This document shows, one piece after another, positions 6,194-12,302 of a stretch of DNA of 20,139 nt. The translations under genes and the position numbers were made by a program. The stretch is from a virus. The DNA is taken from positions 1-20,139 of the IMG/VR virus record IMGVR_UViG_3300005433_000020; one strand, written 5' to 3'. Under the pieces are notes generated by a model. The model had not been told where the DNA came from, did no database searches, and saw nothing but the letters and a program-made list of their open reading frames with translations. The first letter of the stretch is position 1. Every line of letters starts with the position of its first letter.

Positions 6194-7210
6194 TTACCAC
6201 TCGGTGGCATAATTTTTATCTACCCTATGATGGGCACATTTTGTTTGGCACTCGTAAGAGTCATGTATAAAGTCGGCTTCCCAGAATTTATCTTTTACAA
6301 TTTTGGGTAACCTCAATTCATGTAGATTATATTTCTTGCCAATTTCATTCCATTTATTGTTGTGTCCATATCTTGTAGCAACCCAACAACAGGGGTAAAA
6401 TTCGCCCCTAGCATTAATGTAACTACCTTTATTGCCGATATGACATAGAGGTCGTTCATTTCCTACTAACTTAGATTCATCATACAACTTAATGTTTGTC
6501 TTCATCCAAGGTTCTTTAATTGTTTTATCTGTAAACTTAAAGACTTCTCTTTCAAATCTATGACTAGATGATAACAGATCATCACGTGGTTGTAAAGCAT
6601 CTTCTTTCCCATAAGAATCTTCGTATATCTTACCGAACTTAGTGCTACGTGTTAATTGAAATGCATCAAAACCTAAGTCTCTAGCATAATTCTGCATGTC
6701 GCCAATCTTATCTTCGTTAAACTTAAAGCCTATTGCGTCCCATACGGTATAACAATTAGACTTATCATTGATGATAGAGACGCCTGTAATGATACTAGAC
6801 CAATTAGAATTGATTCGATAGAGATTATTACTCTCATGGTCCCAGCCGTCGATACTGAAGTGAATCTGATCTTGCTCATCAAGCATTTCTGCTAGTCTTG
6901 CCCACCAGTCTTCATTTTTATATGATCCGTTAGTGACGATAATGATTGCTATACTAGGCTTAATTGATTTGAAATACTGGATGACTTCTAAGAAGTCATG
7001 TGCATAGATAGGATCGCCATCGTCACCACAGAACGTTAGTTTCTCTACGTGTTCTAATATAAAGAACGCAGGGAAGTTTTGTTTAAAAAAATCTAGTTTG
7101 AGTTCAGTACTGACTAATGTATCAGGAACTTCTTGTCTAGGACATCGTGGGCACTTTAAAGTACACTTACTGCTTACTTCAATATGCCAGTGCCACAAGG
7201 CTAGACTCAC
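6194..7210 (-). CDS. Radical SAM enzyme with SPASM-like C-terminus (338 aa)
   Basis: C16-x3-C20-x2-C23 (CTLKCPRC) is the [4Fe-4S]/S-adenosylmethionine motif. FCGDDGDP at about 60-67 stands where the SAM-binding 'GGE' strand is expected, and FSIDGWD is the usual 'S-x-D-G' strand motif. The C-terminal part has further cysteines in SPASM/twitch style: LCHIGNKG, then YPCCW, then ECQTKC near residue 325, probably binding a second cluster. Such enzymes start radical chemistry on peptides, RNA or small molecules; the substrate here is unknown. The start is GTG at 7210, in a GTGA overlap with the gp46 stop. GGAG lies 5-6 nt upstream and no Met precedes the cluster motif, so GTG is the only sensible start. 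It is coupled to gp46 and followed by the PDDEXK nuclease. Confidence 0.85.
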   Translation of the reverse strand: MSLALWHWHIEVSSKCTLKCPRCPRQEVPDTLVSTELKLDFFKQNFPAFFILEHVEKLTFCGDDGDPIYAHDFLEVIQYFKSIKPSIAIIIVTNGSYKNEDWWARLAEMLDEQDQIHFSIDGWDHESNNLYRINSNWSSIITGVSIINDKSNCYTVWDAIGFKFNEDKIGDMQNYARDLGFDAFQLTRSTKFGKIYEDSYGKEDALQPRDDLLSSSHRFEREVFKFTDKTIKEPWMKTNIKLYDESKLVGNERPLCHIGNKGSYINARGEFYPCCWVATRYGHNNKWNEIGKKYNLHELRLPKIVKDKFWEADFIHDSYECQTKCAHHRVDKNYATEW

Positions 7211-8973
7211 AACTGCTCCAACTCCCTAGTCGAATTGTATGTAGTGAATCCGTTCTCTTTAATAACTTGTAACACACTAGCAACTCTGCCTGCTAATTCT
7301 TCTCTGTGTGACACTAACCAAACAGATTTGTTACGTCTACGTGTCATGTCTTTAAGAATAGCCATAGCATTCTCAACACCTATAGTGTCAAGTCCTGAGT
7401 CAATCAACTCGTCAATAAACAATGTATTGATTGGGAAGTACAAGTTCTCCCAAACATCTCTGAACGCAAATGATAATCCTAAGATTAATCTGTTACGTTC
7501 TCCTCTACTTAAATTGTCAAAGTCTAACTCTCTGCCCAATTCTGTAATTTCTACAGACAAATCATTTTGGAATACTACTTGATGAGGTAGACCCATCTTG
7601 TCTAAGTAGTTTGTTAAACGTGAATTTAAGTAAGATAAGTTTTGATCAATAATCTTTTTACGTACAAATGAATCTTTGCTTGTTAATAGGTCTAACAAGA
7701 ACTTCTGATGATCTCCTATACGTGATAATTCGTTTACTTTATCAAAGTTTGCTTCTTGTAATGCACTAGACTCCATTTCAGATATTTGATCTGTGTATGG
7801 ATTTTCTTCTTGCTCTTTGCGTTTAACTTGTGCTGACAAGTCTTTGATTTTATTCTTATGTTCGATAGCCTCTTCTTCAGAACTATAATAAGTCTCTGGT
7901 TTCTCTCCTATCTCAAACAATGAATGTTTCTCTTTTTCTAATTCTACATAAACTTCTGCTAGTTCTTCGGCATGTTTAGTAGCCTCTGATAAACTTTCTT
8001 CTTTGTCTCCCATGATTCTAATATGCGTATCATCGCATATATCTTGTCCACATGTGTGACATTTATTTTGTTTTAGTATATCTAATTCTTTTTCAAACTT
8101 GGTTATTGACTTAGTTTCTCTATCAATATCGTTTTGAGTTCTTAACATTAATTTGTCGATATCTGCATGATCCTTAACTAAAGCATTATAGACAGCAAGT
8201 TGTTTATGTCCAAGTAATTCGGCATCGATATCCACTTTTTCTAGTGTTTCAATCTTATCTTTTAACGTGCCAATATCTTCATTAGTCTTTGCTGTCCATA
8301 GTCTTTCTCTCTTTCTAAGACTATCTATTTGTTCTTCAATTCTTTTGTTTGCTTCTTCTATTGCTTGGACTTTAAATTCTTCTTGTTGAATTTCTTCTTT
8401 GTTATTTTTTATAATGATTTTAATCTTCTCTGCTTTTTCTGATAACAGAGTTATACCCAACAACTGTTCGATGATATCACGTTGTTGTCCCTGTGTCATG
8501 CTTAAGAATGGTTGACTGTATGTATTAAGTGCAACGATGTTTCTAAACATCACTGAAGACATGCCTACGATGTCTTCGATAACTTGTTGTGTCTCTTTAT
8601 TTTCGCCCTGTGCTTCGTTGTCTTCTTCATCCACTCCGTTGATAAAGAACTTCATGCCATGAGGCTTACGTCCACGTTCAATACGATACTCAACGCCATT
8701 GGCTTCAAAGTCTAATGTCACCATCATGCCTTTGCCGTTAGTTCTATTGATTAAATTGTTTTGTTTGATATTGTTAAGTGGAACACCATACAATGCATAA
8801 CTGATTGCTTGTATAATAGTAGTCTTACCAGTACCATTTCTAGCACCGTCTCCACCTAAATCTAAGTTATCACCTAAGATGAGGGTTAGTTCCTCATTTT
8901 GCAAGTCAATTGCTTGTGTAACTGATCCTACACTTAAAAAGTTTCTGAGAGTTACATGTTTTAAATTGATCAT
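7207..8973 (-). CDS. gp46: Recombination endonuclease subunit gp46 (Rad50/SbcC-like ATPase)
   Basis: SMC-type ATPase that works with gp47 to resect DNA ends for recombination-dependent replication and host DNA breakdown. The Walker A motif GARNGTGKTT lies at 43-52. Two charged coiled-coil arms flank a zinc hook, CHTCGQ, near residue 305. The ABC signature LSRGERNRLILG is near 489 and Walker B LFIDELIDSGLD near 516. A His in a 'WLVSHREEL' segment near the C-terminus is the switch histidine. Length 588 is close to T4 gp46 (560). The ATG overlaps the gp47 stop (ATGA), and its own stop overlaps the radical SAM start. All expected active-site motifs are present, so the protein should be functional. 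Confidence 0.95.
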   Translation of the reverse strand: MINLKHVTLRNFLSVGSVTQAIDLQNEELTLILGDNLDLGGDGARNGTGKTTIIQAISYALYGVPLNNIKQNNLINRTNGKGMMVTLDFEANGVEYRIERGRKPHGMKFFINGVDEEDNEAQGENKETQQVIEDIVGMSSVMFRNIVALNTYSQPFLSMTQGQQRDIIEQLLGITLLSEKAEKIKIIIKNNKEEIQQEEFKVQAIEEANKRIEEQIDSLRKRERLWTAKTNEDIGTLKDKIETLEKVDIDAELLGHKQLAVYNALVKDHADIDKLMLRTQNDIDRETKSITKFEKELDILKQNKCHTCGQDICDDTHIRIMGDKEESLSEATKHAEELAEVYVELEKEKHSLFEIGEKPETYYSSEEEAIEHKNKIKDLSAQVKRKEQEENPYTDQISEMESSALQEANFDKVNELSRIGDHQKFLLDLLTSKDSFVRKKIIDQNLSYLNSRLTNYLDKMGLPHQVVFQNDLSVEITELGRELDFDNLSRGERNRLILGLSFAFRDVWENLYFPINTLFIDELIDSGLDTIGVENAMAILKDMTRRRNKSVWLVSHREELAGRVASVLQVIKENGFTTYNSTRELEQL

Positions 8974-9986
8974 ATAGACTGATAAATCTCCAGTAATACA
9001 CCTTTGTCATAGAAATCAGATTCTATGTTTTTAATTTGTTCGATAATAATTGAATCCACACTTTCAAATGATATCTCACCAGGTGCTAAGTCTTGTGCAT
9101 GTTCATCAGACTTAACAGGAATCAATGACATTTCTCTTAAATCATATTGTGGTATCAATTGTTCTCTTATAAAGTTCGATTCTTCATAAGATATATCGAT
9201 GTCTAAATGTACTCTAACATGAGCATTCTTAATTAACAACCCTTCTGGGTTATCTAATACTTCACTTAGTTTGTATACTCTATATACAGGTTGATTTGGC
9301 CATGAATGAAACTCAGGTTCTTTATCCCATTCTAGTACCATCATGCCTCTAGCATCATCACCTGCATCTGCATAGTTGTGTGGGAAAGCATTACCCATAT
9401 ACCAAATATTTTTTCTTGCTTGACGTTTATGGAAATGCCCAGAAAATACTTTTTCAAAATGAGATAAATGGTCAGCATTAGTCTCACCGTGATCAGGCAT
9501 TTCTATCATAGCATTCATATAAAAGTGCGGTAACTCTAAATGAGCAAACAAATACTTACCTTTCTTCTTTTTAAGAAGTTTATAGTCATCACCACACAAC
9601 CATGGAGCAATCACACAGTTACCCTCTTCGATAAAGTGATCGACAATGACTACGTTTTTAAGATGTTTAGCCCACTCGACTGAATGAATGTCACGTTTGT
9701 CTCTATAATAGAGATCGTGGTTACCTGTTATGAAATAGACTTTCTCAAATGCATCATTTAGTTTTTCTAACGCATTAAGTCCAAACTGTAAGGTATGCAT
9801 GTTAATACTTGCTCTGTGATGATTCCAATCACCTAAGAACAAACATGTTTCACAGCCTTCTTCTTTTGATTTCTCAATAAACCAATCCACAAAATCACTA
9901 CAGTCTCGGTTATGTTGTATGCTATTGCTCTTTAAACCGAAGTGTATGTCTGTGAATACGGCTGCCTTTTTAAAAAGATTTGACAT
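8970..9986 (-). CDS. gp47: Recombination endonuclease subunit gp47 (Mre11/SbcD-like)
   Basis: Metallophosphoesterase nuclease, partner of gp46. The metal-binding motifs come in the usual order: D13-x-H15 (FTDIHFG), GDWNHH with D53, GNHD at 88-91, a 'FAHLEL' histidine, and SGHFHKR near 180. The C-terminal third is the capping/Rad50-binding part. The 338 residues match T4 gp47 (339). It is the first gene of the coupled gp47-gp46-radical SAM string. GGGA lies about 10 nt before the ATG. A sigma-70-like promoter candidate and a hairpin lie in the 87-bp gap after gp55. Confidence 0.95.
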   Translation of the reverse strand: MSNLFKKAAVFTDIHFGLKSNSIQHNRDCSDFVDWFIEKSKEEGCETCLFLGDWNHHRASINMHTLQFGLNALEKLNDAFEKVYFITGNHDLYYRDKRDIHSVEWAKHLKNVVIVDHFIEEGNCVIAPWLCGDDYKLLKKKKGKYLFAHLELPHFYMNAMIEMPDHGETNADHLSHFEKVFSGHFHKRQARKNIWYMGNAFPHNYADAGDDARGMMVLEWDKEPEFHSWPNQPVYRVYKLSEVLDNPEGLLIKNAHVRVHLDIDISYEESNFIREQLIPQYDLREMSLIPVKSDEHAQDLAPGEISFESVDSIIIEQIKNIESDFYDKGVLLEIYQSI

Positions 9987-10013
9987 AATTAGTTTTCCCA
10001 GTATTCAATAACT

Positions 10014-10042
10014 AGTATACATGATAAAGGTAGGCAAAGCAA
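10014..10042 (-). promoter_or_regulatory. Candidate sigma-70-type promoter for gp47-gp46 operon
   Basis: On the minus strand TTGCTT (10042-10037) is followed after 17 bp by TATACT (10019-10014), 28 bp before the gp47 ATG. The -10 is good and the -35 weak. The -35 lies inside the hairpin at 10033-10065. A host-polymerase promoter fits genes used before the late phase. Confidence 0.35.
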
Positions 10043-10065
10043 GACATTTGGATGCCTTGTTTGCC
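10033..10065 (-). terminator. Long imperfect hairpin between gp55 and gp47
   Basis: GGCAAA-CAAGGCA pairs with TGTCTTG-C-TTTGCC: 13 pairs with one G-U and one bulged C, loop TCCAAA on the minus strand. It starts 8 nt after the gp55 stop. No T-run follows, so attenuation or RNA processing is as likely as termination. Confidence 0.4.
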
Positions 10066-10073
10066 CGAAAATG

Positions 10074-11027
10074 TTACTCAGAATATGCTTCTGCTTTCTT
10101 TTCGTAACCTAAACCGTTGTAATCTTTCATCTGTCTAGTGAATGAAGGATTCAACCCATTCATTTCTAAAATATCGTCTCTGATATTTTGGTTACGTTTT
10201 TCAGAGTTAAGAACTCTACAGAAACTGTTTGTAATTGCCGCAGTGTAATATGCGAATGGATTTGCTGACTTGGCTTCATTAAATCTTAAGCCCACATAAG
10301 TCAATTGAAGAATAGCACTTTGTCTCATTTCGTCATTGTAAGTATAACCACGCCAATTAAACTTCATAGCATACTTTTCACATAACATAATGTACATACG
10401 TGCTAACTTGTCTGTAAGATTACCGTCAGTTGCAGTAAACTTACCAGTCTTAAGACCACCCTTCCAATGTGACTTGCCAACTAAATGGGTAGACATTGTT
10501 TCAGCATCTAATCTAAAATGCTGAAAAGGAGGGAAGTTAACTTTTACATGAACTAAGTCTTCAACTTCTTTCTTTGTTTTCTTGTCTTCTATATCTGCAA
10601 ACAAATCTTGGTTTGCACTCAAATCATCTTCAAAGTCAATAATGTCTGCCGCTTTCTTTTTCTTAGCAACTTTTCTAGGTTGCTTTTGTGCAACAGGAAT
10701 ATGGTCCCAAGTCATAACTCTAAAGATTAATCCATCTGTTTCAATCGTTGCTGGATCAATTTTGTTCTTTCCAGTCAAGCCTTGCTCTGCTGATAAACGT
10801 GCGGCTTTGTTTTCTTTTGCTTGTTGAATCTGTTCTGGCTTAAGTGCCCATGTCAGACTCTTTTCAATGCCTGCTTGACCATCATTTGCAAGATCCAAAT
10901 CTGTAATTAGATCATATTGATGGTAGTCTTTTTTAGTGTAGTAGCAATAAGATGTTTTGCTTTTGTGGATTTCTTTAAGAATGTCTTTGTTATTAAGATA
11001 ATTTGTTGTTTTTCTCGGTGCTGGCAT
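10074..11027 (-). CDS. gp55: Late-transcription sigma factor gp55, enlarged form (317 aa)
   Basis: Directs host RNA polymerase to late promoters. The N-terminus NYLNNKDILKEI (9-20) parallels T4 gp55 NYVNNKELLQAI. Residues about 205-278 match the T4 sigma-2-like core in order: LARMYIMLCEKYAMKFNWRG, then YTYNDEMRQSAI, then NPFAYYTAAITNSFCRVLNS and EKR. Between these blocks lies an extra segment of about 150 residues (roughly 50-200) that the 185-residue T4 protein lacks. It is Lys-rich (VAKKKKAA) and then acidic (DFEDDLSANQDLFADIED). The T4 C-terminal clamp-binding tail (SLDFLYE type) is not visible here. The SD is AGAGGA at 11034-11039, 6 nt from the ATG. The promoter region holds a sigma-70-like candidate overlapped by an inverted repeat. 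Confidence 0.85.
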   Translation of the reverse strand: MPAPRKTTNYLNNKDILKEIHKSKTSYCYYTKKDYHQYDLITDLDLANDGQAGIEKSLTWALKPEQIQQAKENKAARLSAEQGLTGKNKIDPATIETDGLIFRVMTWDHIPVAQKQPRKVAKKKKAADIIDFEDDLSANQDLFADIEDKKTKKEVEDLVHVKVNFPPFQHFRLDAETMSTHLVGKSHWKGGLKTGKFTATDGNLTDKLARMYIMLCEKYAMKFNWRGYTYNDEMRQSAILQLTYVGLRFNEAKSANPFAYYTAAITNSFCRVLNSEKRNQNIRDDILEMNGLNPSFTRQMKDYNGLGYEKKAEAYSE

Positions 11028-11077
11028 TAATATTCCTCTAGTTTGATTATTTCGACAAGTGTGGAGTCGATATATCT

Positions 11078-11106
11078 ATTCTATAAGACTTGCTACTCAA
11101 ATGCAA
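11078..11106 (-). promoter_or_regulatory. Candidate sigma-70-type promoter of gp55
   Basis: On the minus strand TTGCAT (11106-11101) and TAGAAT (11083-11078) are separated by 17 bp, about 50 bp before the gp55 ATG. The -10 matches TATAAT at five of six positions and the -35 is weak. The inverted repeat at 11087-11109 covers the spacer and -35. Confidence 0.35.
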
Positions 11107-11109
11107 GTC
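11087..11109. repeat. 7-bp inverted repeat in gp55 promoter region, possible operator
   Basis: GACTTGC (11087-11093) and GCAAGTC (11103-11109) are perfect inverted copies separated by 9 bp. The dyad overlaps the candidate gp55 promoter, where a repressor or an RNA hairpin in the opposing transcript could act. The right arm is also part of a 15-mer resembling 16S rRNA. Confidence 0.4.
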
Positions 11110-11140
11110 GAACGGGTAAAATTTAGTGGTTTTTGTAATA

Positions 11141-11148
11141 GATAAATA
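11141..11148 (+). promoter_or_regulatory. Candidate late promoter of the baseplate operon (GATAAATA)
   Basis: GATAAATA matches the T4 late consensus TATAAATA at seven of eight positions and lies 64 bp before the first gene of the plus-strand tail operon. Start would be near 11155, giving a leader of about 57 nt that ends in a good SD (GGAG, 11200-11203). Confidence 0.55.
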
Positions 11149-11164
11149 TATCATGTAAGACTAC

Positions 11165-11172
11165 TATTTATA
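11165..11172 (-). promoter_or_regulatory. Candidate late promoter towards gp55 (TATAAATA)
   Basis: Exact T4 late consensus on the minus strand, 138 bp before the gp55 ATG. It faces the plus-strand octamer at 11141-11148 with 16 bp between. It would add late transcription to gp55 (self-activation) and make an RNA overlapping the start of the baseplate operon transcript. Confidence 0.5.
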
Positions 11173-11211
11173 CAAATAGGTAAGTCTTGGGAAATATTTG
11201 GAGAAAATGAA

Positions 11212-11985
11212 ATGCCTGATCCAGTAGACTCGCAAACCGAATCAGCCGCAGATATTAGACTGTCCGATTGGAGAGTACGTCTGTCGTTAGCACCTACGGC
11301 TAATTACTTGTACAGAGCAGACTCACCTGGTATTATGGCTCCTCTAGCAAAAACAGATGGAGTTGTTTTTCCATATACTCCTACAATTAATACTTCTTAT
11401 GTAGCAAACTATGATGGTGTATTGCCAACTCATACAAATTTTAGAATTCAGCAGTATATGAATAGTGCTGTAGAGCAAGTAACAATAACTGCGGACTTCA
11501 CAGCACAAGATACATTTGAAGCAAATTACTTGTTAGCATCAATACATTTTTTTAAGTCAATGACTAAAATGTTTTATGGACAAGATGAAAACCCAACAAA
11601 CGGAACTCCTCCCCCATTAGGCTTCTTTTATGGTCTGGGAGCATTCCAGTTAGATACACATCCTGTTGTTGTTACAAACTTTGCTTATAATCTACCTAAC
11701 AACGTTGACTACATTAGAGCAACCAATACAGATGCAGATGATCCATCAACTTCTCAATTTAATTTGATAGGTGGACAATTAACACCGGGCGGCAATAGGC
11801 CACCAGCAACGTTCTCAGATACAGCAGATCAAGCAATTACATATGTCCCTACAAAAATTACAATAACACTTACATGCGTACCTGTTGTCAGTAGAAATAC
11901 AATTAGTAATGACTTTAGTGTTAAAGAATATGCAACAGGAAAATTACTACGCGGATCACAAAATGATAAACCAGGAATTTGGTAA
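11212..11985 (+). CDS. Baseplate/tail-tube-initiator-like virion protein (gp48/gp54 type)
   Basis: First gene of the plus-strand baseplate operon, 257 residues. SD GGAG lies 8 nt before the ATG. After a flexible N-terminus there is a beta-rich body. A helix (FEANYLLASIHFFKSMTKMF) is followed by LGFFYGLGAF, VVVTNFAYNLPNNVDYI and a last strand VPTKITITLTCVPVVSRN. This order (a helical 'search' segment, a short loop with aromatic residues, a 'VxN..' strand and an end 'LP.TxTLxIT..E') resembles the C-terminal halves of T4 gp48 and gp54, the tail-tube-like proteins on which the tube polymerises. Both T4 proteins are longer (about 320-365). Its stop overlaps the gp53 start. The assignment rests on pattern and gene order; 'virion structural protein' is the safe call. 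Confidence 0.5.
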   Translation: MPDPVDSQTESAADIRLSDWRVRLSLAPTANYLYRADSPGIMAPLAKTDGVVFPYTPTINTSYVANYDGVLPTHTNFRIQQYMNSAVEQVTITADFTAQDTFEANYLLASIHFFKSMTKMFYGQDENPTNGTPPPLGFFYGLGAFQLDTHPVVVTNFAYNLPNNVDYIRATNTDADDPSTSQFNLIGGQLTPGGNRPPATFSDTADQAITYVPTKITITLTCVPVVSRNTISNDFSVKEYATGKLLRGSQNDKPGIW

Positions 11986-12302
11986 TGGCTCAGAATAATA
12001 TATATCCGCCAGCAAGTCCATATAACAGAACAAAAATTGTTGATGGCAAATATTTAGGTATACTAGATAATTTTCCAAAAATACCTAGATACAAATCAGA
12101 TGCATCCTTTACTATTACTCCGCAGTATGAATTTAGACCTGATATGTTAGCACAACATTTATACAATGACTCACGTTTGTGGTGGGTATTTGCGGCACGT
12201 AACCCTAATCTATTAGGTCCTGATCCATATTTTAATTTTACTTCAGGAGCAGAAATATATGTTCCTACTATGGATACTCTTAAAAGAGTACTGAGCATTT
12301 AA
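11985..12302 (+). CDS. gp53: Baseplate wedge protein gp53-like (105 aa)
   Basis: The core YEFRPDMLAQHLYNDSRLWW, followed by VFAARNPNLL, matches the T4 gp53 block 'Y-x-x-R-P-x-x-L-A-x-x-(I/L)-Y-x-x-x-x-(L/Y)-W-V'. The end (FTSGAEIYVPTMDTLKRV) is a LysM-like strand that often follows. gp53 clamps neighbouring wedges around the hub. T4 gp53 has 196 residues, so this is a short form with only the core. The start is taken as ATG 11985, which forms TAATG with the preceding stop, as at the next two junctions. An in-frame TTG at 11979 is less likely. Confidence 0.8.
   Translation: MAQNNIYPPASPYNRTKIVDGKYLGILDNFPKIPRYKSDASFTITPQYEFRPDMLAQHLYNDSRLWWVFAARNPNLLGPDPYFNFTSGAEIYVPTMDTLKRVLSI

Noticed and set aside
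11990-12298. Minus-strand frame covering almost all of gp53
   Set aside because: It is antisense to a recognised baseplate gene, with no supporting motif.
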